NCBI GenBank assembly: GCA_031548025.1
Contig: JAVBRM010000019.1
Location: 4,005-68,004, forward strand
Direction: 5' to 3'
DNA: 64,000 bases
DNA from: UBA5239 sp031548025
Lineage (GTDB): Bacteria > Verrucomicrobiota > Lentisphaeria > Victivallales > Victivallaceae
Part shown: positions 16,884 through 25,799 of the stretch, one piece after another
Position numbering within the stretch: the stretch's first letter is position 1
Layout of the letters: each line of letters begins with the position of its first letter
Made by a program: the position numbers and the translations under genes
The notes under the pieces: model-generated
The model's database searches: none
What the model was told of the DNA's origin: nothing
What the model saw: the letters and a program-made list of their open reading frames with translations, nothing else

Positions 16884-18228
16884 AATCAGAGCCGCTTTTG
16901 TCGGATTCGGGGAGGTCAACACCCCGCGCGAATTTATCGATGAACGTTGTGCCAAAGCCGCGGAAATGCTCCGCGCCGAAGGCCTGGAACTGACCATAGC
17001 CAAACCGGTCAGCGATGACCCCGCCGGGCGCGAAGCGGCCCGTGCCGCAGCCGAATTATCCATCGGCGAATGGGATGTCCTGATCCTGGCGGTGGCCGGC
17101 TGGATTCCCTCATGGGCGGTCTTTCGCACCATCGAGAAATTCAAGCACAAGCCGATGGTTCTGTGGGGTCTCAGCGGCTGGCACGAAGGCAACCGTTTCA
17201 TCACCACTGCCGACCAGGCCGGAACCACCGCATTGCGTGCTCCCATGGCCGCTATGGGTTATAAATTCAAGTATGTCGTCAGCAAATACGAACAGCCATG
17301 GCCGGTTGCGGAAGTAGTCAGCTACGCCACCGCCGCCGCTGCCGCCGCACAACTGCGTGACGCGGTTATCGGCATGGCCGGATATCGCGACATGCGTCTG
17401 TACGGCACTATGTACGACGGCATCGGCATGAAAGGCAGAATCGGCCCGGAAATCGAACATTTCGAGCTCCTTGAAGCCGTTCAGCGGATGGAAGGCATTT
17501 CGGAAACCGAAGTGGCCAAAATCGCCGCCGAAGTCCGCCAGAGCTGGCAGTTCACCAAAGAACCGCAACCCGGCACGGTCGAAAATTCCGTCCGCCTTTA
17601 CCTGGCATTCCGGGAGATTATCGAAGAACGCGGTTATGCCGCTTTCTCCTACAACGACGTGGACGGAGTCAAAAAGCTCCTCAAATTCGCCCCCGCCGGA
17701 GCCATGACGCTGCTGCATGACCGCATGGATATCTCCACCGTGCCCGAAAACGACTGTCCCGGCGCGGTCACCCAGTTGATGGTCCGCTACCTCACCGGCC
17801 AGGCCGGAGCGTATCTCGAATTCTATGAATTCTTCACCGACGGCGCTTTAATGGGCGTACCGGATTATGTCCCGGCGGAAATCGTCGAAGGCAAAATCAC
17901 GGTCATGCCGAACGCGTTCGGTTCCTTCGGCGAGGGCCTGTTGAACGTTTCCAAGCTGAAAACCGGCCCGGTAACCATCGTCCGCCTCGGATCTGATTAC
18001 ACACTCCATGTCGCCACCGGAACAGCGGAAGCTCCGCCCGCCTGGGAAGAAGCCGGCTGGACTCCGCCCGCCCCGCAATTGCCCAGTTTGAAAATCAAAT
18101 TCGACGGTTGCACCGATGAATTTCTCAGTAACGTCATGGGGCAGCATTACATCATCTGTTACGGCAATCACGCCGATAAACTCCGCGATCTCGCAAGCAT
18201 CCTCCAAATCCCTTATCTGAAGGTTTGA
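16876..18228 (+). CDS. L-fucose/arabinose isomerase-like protein
   Basis: A 450-residue protein resembling the FucI-like family: an N-terminal alpha/beta domain starting IRAAFVGFGEVNTPREF, a central domain with YGTMYDGIGMKGRIGPEIEH, and a C-terminal beta domain with YIICYGNHADKLRD. The family interconverts aldoses and ketoses using a divalent metal, but many members are untested. In this operon it probably acts on the sugar freed by the two GH28-like enzymes, for example a deoxy sugar or uronate derivative. It overlaps the upstream GH28 gene by 8 bp and is followed by the second GH28 gene after 4 bp. Confidence 0.75.
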   Translation: MNKIRAAFVGFGEVNTPREFIDERCAKAAEMLRAEGLELTIAKPVSDDPAGREAARAAAELSIGEWDVLILAVAGWIPSWAVFRTIEKFKHKPMVLWGLSGWHEGNRFITTADQAGTTALRAPMAAMGYKFKYVVSKYEQPWPVAEVVSYATAAAAAAQLRDAVIGMAGYRDMRLYGTMYDGIGMKGRIGPEIEHFELLEAVQRMEGISETEVAKIAAEVRQSWQFTKEPQPGTVENSVRLYLAFREIIEERGYAAFSYNDVDGVKKLLKFAPAGAMTLLHDRMDISTVPENDCPGAVTQLMVRYLTGQAGAYLEFYEFFTDGALMGVPDYVPAEIVEGKITVMPNAFGSFGEGLLNVSKLKTGPVTIVRLGSDYTLHVATGTAEAPPAWEEAGWTPPAPQLPSLKIKFDGCTDEFLSNVMGQHYIICYGNHADKLRDLASILQIPYLKV

Positions 18229-18232
18229 AGCC

Positions 18233-19519
18233 ATGAACAACGTCAGAGATTTCGGCGCCGTCGGTGACGGCGTCACCAAAGACACTGTCGCCATCCAAAG
18301 AGCAATCGACGCGGGAGGAATCGTCTTCTTCCCGCCCGGCACCTACCTTACCGGCACGATTTACCTCAAATCGCACGGCGGTCTGGACCTGGCCCCCGGC
18401 GCGGTCCTGCTCGGCAGCCCCGACAAAGAGGATTACAACGCCGATGATTTTTGCCCGCAAAACCGTGTTTTCGTCAAAGAAAAGGTCAGCGGAGCCCACC
18501 TGGTGGTGGCAGTGGAACAGGAAAATATCACCATCCGCGGCGGCGGCAGAATCGACGGCAACCGCCAGGCCTTTATGCCCGATCCGCTTCCGTCGGACCC
18601 CAAGTATTCCATTTACCCCGAATGGCGTCCGGGGCAGATGATATTTGTCTGCGAATGTACCAACGTCACCATCTGCGAAATTGAACTTTATCATGCCCCG
18701 TACTGGACCTGTTTTCTCCACGGCTGCGAACAGGCAACCATTTACGGGGTGCGTATCTGGAACGATCGGCGCACTCACAACGGCGACGGCATCGACATCG
18801 ACTGCTGCCGCTATGTGACGATCAGTGATTGCATCATCGATAGCGGCGACGATTGCATTACCTTGCGCGCCAACAGCAAACCGCTGAAGAATCCCAAACC
18901 TTGCGAATATGTGACCATCAGCAACTGCGTCCTCAGTACCCGCTGTTGCGCGTTCCGGGTAGGTGTGGGCAACGGCGTCATCCGGCACTGCACGATCAGT
19001 AATATTTCAATATTCAAAACCCGTAGCGGCATTCAGGTCATTTCGCGCTACAGCCCAGCCTCGGAAGGAGTCCAAATCGAAGACGTAATGTTCAGCAATA
19101 TCATGTTCGAATGCGTTCGTCCAATCGCCGTTACCACGGACGTCCGTGGACCTCAACCGGAAGCGGGCAAATCGATCCGCCGGATCAGTTTCAGCCATCT
19201 TCGCGGCTCGGCTACCCAGTCCTGTTTTATCGAGGGCAACAATCCCGGTGATGTCAGCGAAATCACGCTGAACAATGTAGTTTTCGATTATTCCGGCGGG
19301 GAGGACATCCAGAGCGGCGAAGGCCTGATTTACGGTGAATTCGGCGTCAAAGCCGCGTCCGCCGCATTTTATCTGGTCAATGCCGACGACGTCGATTTCG
19401 AGAAGGTCAGGGTCAATTTCCGCACCGATCATCCGAACTGGCGCAACGGCCTGAAAGCCATCAATTCCACCAAGGTCAAAACCAACAATTGCGATTTCGG
19501 CAAAAGTGTTGAAATCTGA
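18233..19519 (+). CDS. Glycoside hydrolase family 28 (polygalacturonase-like) 2
   Basis: A 428-residue beta-helix protein. It opens with the pectate-lyase_3-type segment VRDFGAVGDGVTKDT and carries GDGIDID at 184-190 and SGDDC at 204-208, the acid pairs of GH28. As in the first GH28 of this operon, the GHG motif is replaced (CAFRVG), so the pair share an unusual active site. No signal peptide is visible. It is the last gene of the operon; a hairpin that may end transcription follows within 10 bp of the stop. The two GH28 proteins differ in their N-termini and probably act on different linkages. Confidence 0.83.
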   Translation: MNNVRDFGAVGDGVTKDTVAIQRAIDAGGIVFFPPGTYLTGTIYLKSHGGLDLAPGAVLLGSPDKEDYNADDFCPQNRVFVKEKVSGAHLVVAVEQENITIRGGGRIDGNRQAFMPDPLPSDPKYSIYPEWRPGQMIFVCECTNVTICEIELYHAPYWTCFLHGCEQATIYGVRIWNDRRTHNGDGIDIDCCRYVTISDCIIDSGDDCITLRANSKPLKNPKPCEYVTISNCVLSTRCCAFRVGVGNGVIRHCTISNISIFKTRSGIQVISRYSPASEGVQIEDVMFSNIMFECVRPIAVTTDVRGPQPEAGKSIRRISFSHLRGSATQSCFIEGNNPGDVSEITLNNVVFDYSGGEDIQSGEGLIYGEFGVKAASAAFYLVNADDVDFEKVRVNFRTDHPNWRNGLKAINSTKVKTNNCDFGKSVEI

Positions 19520-19527
19520 AGCAGACT

Positions 19528-19560
19528 TTGAGGGAGTCAGAAATTACTGAACTCCCTCAA
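19528..19560. terminator. Bidirectional hairpin between convergent genes
   Basis: TTGAGGGAG and CTCCCTCAA pair perfectly; with one bulged base the stem extends to 13 bp around a 6-nt loop. It lies between the end of the plus-strand GH28 operon and the end of the minus-strand AraC gene and overlaps the last codon of the latter. The U tracts are weak on both sides. Confidence 0.55.
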
Positions 19561-20399
19561 TTCTGCGAATTGTGAATTTTGCGGTATTCATTCGGGGTCA
19601 GGCCGTATCTTTTCTTGAACATGGCGCAAAAATGTTCGGTATCATTGAATCCGAGATCTCCGGAAATTTCATGAATTTTCAATTTCAAGTTGCTGGACAG
19701 AGATTGGCAGGCATGTTGAAATTTCAGATTGATCAGGTATTGGCCCGGAGGGCAATCATAAAAACGGTTCCAATGCCTGATGAAGGTGCTGCGACTCATG
19801 CCATGGTGAGCCGCCAAAGCAAGAATATCGATCTTTTCCCGGTAATGAATCTGAAAATATGAGGCTATTTTTCGGATTTTCACTTCATAATGGTCTTGCC
19901 GGCTCGTTTGGGAAGCGGCATCGAAAATCAACAGTTCCACCAATTGCAGAGCCACCATGTCGATTTGGTCGGCAATGCCGTAATCATGCGAAGATTTTGT
20001 CATTTCCGTCAATTCAGCAATCAATTTGTTCTTCGTATGGTTCAGTTCAATATTCCAGATCGGCACATCGGGAAAACGAAAGAGATCGCGCAGTGATTTT
20101 TCCGTTTCAGGCGTATAAATAACACTGATTGCCTCGCGGGGGACTTTGGTCGCATACTGGTGATGAATTTGGGGGCTCTTGATGACAACATGCGGAAACC
20201 CGGTAATGTATTTTACTCCGTCCAGATAATCAATGGCTTCAGATTCCTGGGAATACATTCTTATGCAAAATTCAAATCGATCCGAACAGCAGCCTCCCAC
20301 CCTCGGCACTATTCCTCCATGGGTATAGCCGATTTCCTTTACTTGATAAGGAAATCGCGATAAACGCGGAGAATTTTTTATGCTTACCTTAAACCACAT
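19557..20399 (-). CDS. AraC-family transcriptional regulator
   Basis: A 280-residue regulator with an N-terminal sensing domain (about 1-165, cupin-like, low similarity to named families) and two helix-turn-helix motifs at about 180-278 (IDILALAAHHGMSRSTFIRHW; IHEISGDLGFNDTEHFCAMF, ending GLTPNEYRK). It probably activates a sugar-use gene. It ends against the GH28 operon and starts divergently from the M29-like gene, so either could be the target. Start: ATG preceded by GGAGTAAAA. Confidence 0.85.
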   Translation of the reverse strand: MWFKVSIKNSPRLSRFPYQVKEIGYTHGGIVPRVGGCCSDRFEFCIRMYSQESEAIDYLDGVKYITGFPHVVIKSPQIHHQYATKVPREAISVIYTPETEKSLRDLFRFPDVPIWNIELNHTKNKLIAELTEMTKSSHDYGIADQIDMVALQLVELLIFDAASQTSRQDHYEVKIRKIASYFQIHYREKIDILALAAHHGMSRSTFIRHWNRFYDCPPGQYLINLKFQHACQSLSSNLKLKIHEISGDLGFNDTEHFCAMFKKRYGLTPNEYRKIHNSQN

Positions 20400-20658
20400 T
20401 TTTACTCCATGAAAAAATAACTATATATTATTGACAAATTTATCCTTGTTTTATGCGGACAATGAGATTATAATTATAATATAACAGCAAATTGTATAAA
20501 ATCAAAAGGATTCCCGCATGATAAATTGTCACTTTAAACCAATCCCGCACAGTTTTGTTTATGGATTATTTTATTGCATTTATTAAATTTCTGGATGTTA
20601 TAGCAACAATTTATATAAAGAATTACAATTAAAACATTAAAAAAAAGGAGTTTATTAG
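20400..20658. other. Divergent intergenic region (AraC / M29-like gene)
   Basis: 259 bp of AT-rich DNA with no coding capacity. It contains several related AT-rich motifs (AATTGTATAAAA near 20493, AATTTATATAAAG near 20610) that could be AraC sites, and a weak TTGCAT-18-TTATAG promoter-like pair on the plus strand near 20574-20603. None is convincing alone. Confidence 0.3.
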
Positions 20659-21678
20659 GTGAACTACCAGTATTTTACCGCGGACGGAATTCGAAATGCG
20701 GAATTCATTTTAAGCGACATTGCCCATGGCAAACCGGGCGAAACCGTGGCAATTCTTCAGGATGAGTTCACGGCTCCCGCGGCGGCGCTTATGGCAATGT
20801 GTGCCAAAAGACTTGGAATGAAACCGTTTGTAATTGATCTGTCCGTGTATGGAACGATGAATTTCACTCAGGTGGATTATACCTTCAATCCGGCGGTAAA
20901 AGCCGCCATGGAAGCCTCGGATATCGTCTTCTGTACCGGCCTTGAATTTACCAGGTTGCTCGACAGCCAGCAGGCGGCGGATGCCATTCATGATGGGAAA
21001 CGCCGTTTTTATTATCTTCGGACACATGGCATTCAGGAATGGCAATTCGACTACAATTCCATCCTTCAGGCCCGGGAGCGAACGAGCGCATTGCGGGAGT
21101 TGGTCATGCGTTCCGACAGTATGCGGATTGTATCTCCCGCGGGGACGGATGTGACGGTCAAACTCGGGAGCAGAAACATTGCGGCAATTTACGATGTTCT
21201 GGCAATCATACCGTTTTTCTCGGAAGTCGCCGTTGTTCCTACCGTCGGAACGGTAAACGGAGTCATCGTCGGAGACGGCGCGGCGTCAAGACTGAGGTTA
21301 AATCATTTTGGTACCCGTGAACTCGACACAGAGCCGGTGCGATTGACGGTCAAAGACGGAGAAGTCATTGATGTTCAGGCGGAAAAAACACAATTGGAAC
21401 GTATTAAAAAATTCATGGATAATGCGACTCCGCAAGCTCGCAAGATAGACGAAGTCGGATTGGTCACCACCTATTGTGAACTCACGGACAAATATCAATG
21501 GTGGCTTTGGAGAGATGGAACTCATCATTCAAAAAGCGTTCATTTGGCCATCGGCAACAACTACGATAGTTTAAAAGATTTGATACATGCTTCCGCCCAC
21601 GCCGATTTCGACGTACTCAATCCGGATATTTTTATTGACGGCAAAATGATTTGCGAAAAAGGAATTTATTCCTTCTGA
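20659..21678 (+). CDS. M29-family aminopeptidase-like protein
   Basis: A 339-residue protein resembling aminopeptidase T/M29 and the related NicX-type proteins. The C-terminal part carries His- and Asp-rich segments in the right place for the two-metal site (HHSKSVHLAIGNN; SAHADFDVL; PDIFIDGKMI). The N-terminal half is an alpha/beta domain. Several metal ligands seem changed from classical M29 enzymes, so the reaction is uncertain. Start: GTG at 20659 with AAGGAG 9-10 nt upstream; no ATG is nearby. Its stop is directly adjacent to the 3' end of the M50-like gene, with which it converges. Confidence 0.65.
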   Translation: MNYQYFTADGIRNAEFILSDIAHGKPGETVAILQDEFTAPAAALMAMCAKRLGMKPFVIDLSVYGTMNFTQVDYTFNPAVKAAMEASDIVFCTGLEFTRLLDSQQAADAIHDGKRRFYYLRTHGIQEWQFDYNSILQARERTSALRELVMRSDSMRIVSPAGTDVTVKLGSRNIAAIYDVLAIIPFFSEVAVVPTVGTVNGVIVGDGAASRLRLNHFGTRELDTEPVRLTVKDGEVIDVQAEKTQLERIKKFMDNATPQARKIDEVGLVTTYCELTDKYQWWLWRDGTHHSKSVHLAIGNNYDSLKDLIHASAHADFDVLNPDIFIDGKMICEKGIYSF

Positions 21679-23748
21679 TTAGAATTCCCGGATGAAAACC
21701 GACAGGCCGAATTGTACGAGCCGGTCCCATAAGCGTTCGCGGTGGTCGACGGAAACCGTCACCACCCGGCCGCAATCCAAAGCAACTTCCCCGTCGAACT
21801 CCAGTTCCACCCGGTAAAGCGGCAGAACCGACAAATAAGCACCGGCCTTGCCCTCTTCCAAATAAACCGGCACCGGACCGCCGAAATGCTGAAGCAACGG
21901 CGAGTTTTTCAGCCGGGCCGCCGTCCCGTTGACCATGACGATTTTCGCCGGGTAAACAGTCAAAGAATCCTGTACCCGGACCGCCGCCGTGTCCCCGATG
22001 CGTAATTTACCGATCTCGCGGTCGACCGCATAAGCGTAAACCATGAGTTTTTTCGATACCACTTCCCCGATCAGCAGTCCTTTCGGCAGATAAGCCCCGG
22101 CGGACAAGCCCGGAACTCCCGGTACGAATATCCCGGCACTTCCGGCACGGACCGTCAAATCGCCGCGACGGCGCAACATCTCTTCCAGGCTCAGGCGGTC
22201 GGAAGCAATTTTCACCGCGGTCACCTGGCTTTCTGAGTAACGCCGCTCGTCAAGCTGTTGCAAGGTATAAAGAATTTCATCGGACTTCATGGTGCCGCGC
22301 AACCGCTTGATGGCAATTTCCAGCGGCGGCGAGTGAAGTTCAAACAGTGTGGTCCCGGCATCGACCGCAACCGCGCGCCGCGACAAGCTGTCCGTCAGAT
22401 ATCCCCCCTCCTGAACCGTTACCAGTTGATGTTCGGCGGGGACCGTTTCCCCGGGGAGTTTGACATTCCAGCTCAGCGGCAGGAAGAGGAGCACGACCGC
22501 CGCCGCCAGCAGCAATGCCAGCAGATACCACCTGGCGCGATTGGCCGAGCGCCTGGAAAGCGCCCGGATAGTCTGGAACTCCCGCCAGCACGGATAAATC
22601 AGAATGCAGTAAAATTCCAGAATCACCAGGACCACCGCCAGAGCCTTGACGAAATTATGGTAGATCACCAGAATAATCGAGGTATAGAGGAATATCCGGT
22701 AAATAAACGACACCGTCCCGAAGCAGAGCAGAAACGTACCGCGGTCATTGCGCGGCCTTGAGCCCAGCCGCAGAAAGTGCCAGCGCCAGAACTGCTTGAT
22801 ATATTCACTCGAACGGGTCATCAGGTTCTCGATCTTCATCAGGTCGCAGAGGATATAATAGCCGTCGTAACGGATGCACGGATTGCCGTTAACCAGCAGC
22901 GTGGAAATGGTGCTGACCGCGAACACATAAAAGAGTGTCGATTTCCACGCGCCCGGCGGCAGGTACGTCCACAACAGCGCGGCAATGCCCCCCAACAGCA
23001 ATTCGACGATAATCCCCGCGGCATCGATCAACAGCCGCTGTTTACGCGGCAACCGCCAACTGTCGGTAGTGTCGGTGTAGAGGCGCGGATAAAAAACCAT
23101 GAATCCCAGGCCCAAACCACGCACCCGGCAATTGAAATGAATCGCGGCCAGCGAATGCGCCGCTTCGTGGATGAATTTCAAAAACAGGATCGCCGCGAAA
23201 TATTTCGCCAGCCCCGCCCACGACAGCGAGTCGAAAAAAAACGCCCGGACCGTACTGAAATCACGGATCAGCAGCAGATAGCCGACCAACGCCGGCAGCA
23301 TCAGCAGAATGATGACCGGCTTGGAAGCCGGCCAACTCACATAAGGTCTGATCTTCTCGAAAAATTTTTCCGGACGCCACGGCGGCAGTTTGAAAAAAAG
23401 ATATGCCGATGAAAAACGCAGAAACGCAGTTTTCTCTTTCATTTCCGCCTGTCGGTCGCGCTTGACACCAATATCTCCGTATCCCGGGGCCAACAGATTG
23501 TTCTGCTGCAGGAATTCCAGCAACTTCAACAGTTCATCCCGGGTAATTGCAATCCCGTTTCGGTTAAGCCTGTCCACAAACTCTCCCACCGGCACGGGCT
23601 CGGTCAAAAAAGCGATCACGTCGAGCATCGCCGGGGAAATCTTGTAATAAGCGTCCGCCTGCCGGTCAAAAAGCAGCGTAGTTTCACCGCGGATCAACTC
23701 CACGTCGCTCCGCAGTACTCCGGTCATCGGTTCTGGCGCAGCGGCCAT
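21679..23748 (-). CDS. PqqD-like / M50 metalloprotease-like / HlyD-like membrane protein
   Basis: A 689-residue protein with an unusual domain string. Residues about 10-88 are a PqqD-like winged-helix domain (DVELIRGETTLLFDRQADAYY). A multi-helix M50 site-2-protease-like core follows with HEAAH at 194-198 and the third-ligand region NPCIRYDGYYILCD near 290-301, so the zinc site appears intact. After two further helices comes a periplasmic beta/lipoyl-type region (about 410-680) like an HlyD adaptor. It is the last gene of the giant-protein operon, 1 bp after the GAF-HlyD gene. Start: ATG at 23748 with GGAGGATGTAGC before it; a longer frame to 23814 lies inside the upstream gene. I infer an inner-membrane component of adhesin export or anchoring, perhaps proteolytic. 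Confidence 0.78.
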   Translation of the reverse strand: MAAAPEPMTGVLRSDVELIRGETTLLFDRQADAYYKISPAMLDVIAFLTEPVPVGEFVDRLNRNGIAITRDELLKLLEFLQQNNLLAPGYGDIGVKRDRQAEMKEKTAFLRFSSAYLFFKLPPWRPEKFFEKIRPYVSWPASKPVIILLMLPALVGYLLLIRDFSTVRAFFFDSLSWAGLAKYFAAILFLKFIHEAAHSLAAIHFNCRVRGLGLGFMVFYPRLYTDTTDSWRLPRKQRLLIDAAGIIVELLLGGIAALLWTYLPPGAWKSTLFYVFAVSTISTLLVNGNPCIRYDGYYILCDLMKIENLMTRSSEYIKQFWRWHFLRLGSRPRNDRGTFLLCFGTVSFIYRIFLYTSIILVIYHNFVKALAVVLVILEFYCILIYPCWREFQTIRALSRRSANRARWYLLALLLAAAVVLLFLPLSWNVKLPGETVPAEHQLVTVQEGGYLTDSLSRRAVAVDAGTTLFELHSPPLEIAIKRLRGTMKSDEILYTLQQLDERRYSESQVTAVKIASDRLSLEEMLRRRGDLTVRAGSAGIFVPGVPGLSAGAYLPKGLLIGEVVSKKLMVYAYAVDREIGKLRIGDTAAVRVQDSLTVYPAKIVMVNGTAARLKNSPLLQHFGGPVPVYLEEGKAGAYLSVLPLYRVELEFDGEVALDCGRVVTVSVDHRERLWDRLVQFGLSVFIREF

Positions 23749-23749
23749 G

Positions 23750-25093
23750 CTACATCCTCCGCAAATACAATACCACGCTCTTGAAAAGGCGATAACCGAG
23801 CGACACGCGCCCACCGGAAATCTTGGCTACGCCGCGCATGCCGTAACGCAGCCCCGTCATATCGTCCGGCAGTCTCGCCCGGACCTTGTAACAATAAGTC
23901 TTCTGCTCCGTCAGCTCCGGATAATGTGAAACCTCAAGAATCCGGACCGGAATCGCCGTCTCCGGCGCGGTGTACAAAAAAAGCGTCGCGGTCAGCTCGC
24001 CACGCAAAACCGAAGCCTCGCGTTCACTGACCGGAATTTCCGCCGCCATACCGGCGCCGCCGTATATCTCAAATAATTTTTCGCCACTTCGGACCGCCTT
24101 GCCGGCAAGCTGTTCGGCGCGGCCGTCGGCCAGTACCAGAATGCCATCCGCCGGTGCCGTGACCCGGGCGTGCGCGAGGTACCATTCGGCTTCCTCCACC
24201 GAGACCTTGACCGTATCGCGCCGCGCTTCCAGCAATCTCACCTTTCCGAGCCTTTCCTGCTCGTTAAAAGCGTTCTGCTGTTCCAGCGACAATTCCGCCT
24301 CGATTTCCCGCAGCGCGCTGCCGGCGCTCGCCAGGCGGTATTTCAGTTGTCCGGTATCGTATTCGGCGATCACTTCGCCCTTTTTGACCATCTCGCCGTC
24401 CTGTTTCAGACATTTGGCGATGGGGCCGTCGAACCAGGCATAAGCCCCGGTGATGTCCGGCGCTTTCAAAGTGAACTCCGCCGTCGCCCCCTCCGGCACC
24501 CGGATAAACATCGCTCCCAGCACCACCAGCGCCAGCGCCGCCCAGATCCAGCGCTTTTTCGCATGACGCTTCACGCTCCAGAACTGGCTCTTGCACAAAC
24601 GCTGGTAATAAAGCGCTTCGGCCACCGAATTGGCCATCAGCTTGGCCGTGTTCACCACGTAGGCCGGCACCTCTTTCTCATACTCCAACAGCCAGATAAA
24701 AGTAAAGTCCACGTTACCGCCGGTATTGGCCGGAGGCTCAAGTTTCAGACAGAAGTAAACCGCGTTATTCTGCGCCAGCTCCTCCGGCAACCCGTTATCG
24801 GCGGTCACCGTCAACGGCTCAGCGCCGAATTCCAGGGACTCCGCCAGTCTGTTCTGAAGTACCGCCAAACGCGAATGCGGATTGGTCTGGACCTGTCCGT
24901 ATTGTGCGATCACCCGGGATTTTCCTCCGGCCAGCTCCAATAAACTCGCGGTCCGGAAATTCAATAAAGACCGGCTGTTGTTCACCGCCAATGCCGCCGC
25001 GTCGTCAAAATTTCCAGCCCCGAACAGGTCGTGTCCGTATTTCAGTATCAGTGCTATCGCTTTCAGGCGCGCGGCCAGGTCTTCATTGGCCAT
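23750..25093 (-). CDS. GAF-like/HlyD-family membrane adaptor
   Basis: A 447-residue protein. Residues 1-175 are cytoplasmic and look like a degenerate GAF domain (LLNFRTASLLELAGGKSRV). One transmembrane helix lies at 182-197. The periplasmic part has a split lipoyl domain around a short helical hairpin (AYAWFDGPIAKCLKQDGEMV, later VTAPADGILVLADG) and a beta barrel. Such GAF-HlyD proteins occur next to M50-HlyD proteins and giant cadherin/DUF4347 proteins in other bacteria, but their mechanism is not established to my knowledge. The start lies 11 bp inside the upstream adaptor gene. The GAF part suggests that export or assembly may respond to a cytoplasmic signal; this is inference. Confidence 0.8.
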   Translation of the reverse strand: MANEDLAARLKAIALILKYGHDLFGAGNFDDAAALAVNNSRSLLNFRTASLLELAGGKSRVIAQYGQVQTNPHSRLAVLQNRLAESLEFGAEPLTVTADNGLPEELAQNNAVYFCLKLEPPANTGGNVDFTFIWLLEYEKEVPAYVVNTAKLMANSVAEALYYQRLCKSQFWSVKRHAKKRWIWAALALVVLGAMFIRVPEGATAEFTLKAPDITGAYAWFDGPIAKCLKQDGEMVKKGEVIAEYDTGQLKYRLASAGSALREIEAELSLEQQNAFNEQERLGKVRLLEARRDTVKVSVEEAEWYLAHARVTAPADGILVLADGRAEQLAGKAVRSGEKLFEIYGGAGMAAEIPVSEREASVLRGELTATLFLYTAPETAIPVRILEVSHYPELTEQKTYCYKVRARLPDDMTGLRYGMRGVAKISGGRVSLGYRLFKSVVLYLRRM

Positions 25094-25799
25094 AGATAAG
25101 CTCCCCGGTCATACCGGCGGTAAATACCCCTTTGCCGTTTTCGACCAGGACCCGAATCCGGATGGTCCCGGTACGATGGTCGGCCTGCGGGGTGATTTCA
25201 TAGATTTTGCCGTCCGCCTTCAGATCATGGTCGGTTATCCGGAGCGAAACCGGATTGCCGACCGTCGTCAGGCTTTTATCGGTCATCGGCACGTTCATCA
25301 CAGCGATCAGCTTGCTGTCGTCGATAATCCGAACCAGCGGCTGCCCGGGGCGGACGGTTTCGTATTCGCGGGTCAGAATCTCCACCACTTTTCCGGCAAA
25401 CGGCGAATGAATCGTACAAAAAGAGAGATTCAACTTTGCGTCCGCCAGATTGCTTTCCGCAATCCGGTAATCGAATTCGGCCTTTTTCAGCTCGTAATCG
25501 CTGGTGAAATTTTGCTGCCGCAACTGTTTTTTGTCCTCATACGAAGTTTTGGCGAAACTGCATTGTTCCGAAGCCCGCGTCACCTCGATGGCAAACCGGG
25601 CGTCATCCAGCGTCACCAGCACCTCGCCGGCCTTGAATTGCTCCCCGATCCTGACCTTGTACGGCTGCAGCACCGAGTCCGCCCGCGCCGCGATTACCGC
25701 CTCGCGAAAGGGAAACAATACCGCTTTTACCACCGGCTTCTCCGCCGCGCCGATATACAGTGCGGCGACACCAAACATCAGAATCAGGAATTTTTTCAT
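25083..25799 (-). CDS. Small periplasmic adaptor (HlyD/RND-type membrane fusion protein)
   Basis: A 238-residue exported protein: signal peptide (1-19), lipoyl half-domain (VLQPYKVRIGEQFKAGEVLV), helical hairpin (about 70-115), second lipoyl half (IHSPFAGKVVEI), then a beta-barrel domain. It is shorter than usual RND adaptors (330-400 residues) and lacks a membrane-proximal domain. It overlaps the giant DUF4347/YDG gene by 4 bp and the GAF-HlyD gene by 11 bp, so it is translationally coupled to both. It probably bridges the GAF-HlyD and M50-HlyD proteins to an outer-membrane channel. Confidence 0.82.
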   Translation of the reverse strand: MKKFLILMFGVAALYIGAAEKPVVKAVLFPFREAVIAARADSVLQPYKVRIGEQFKAGEVLVTLDDARFAIEVTRASEQCSFAKTSYEDKKQLRQQNFTSDYELKKAEFDYRIAESNLADAKLNLSFCTIHSPFAGKVVEILTREYETVRPGQPLVRIIDDSKLIAVMNVPMTDKSLTTVGNPVSLRITDHDLKADGKIYEITPQADHRTGTIRIRVLVENGKGVFTAGMTGELIYGQ

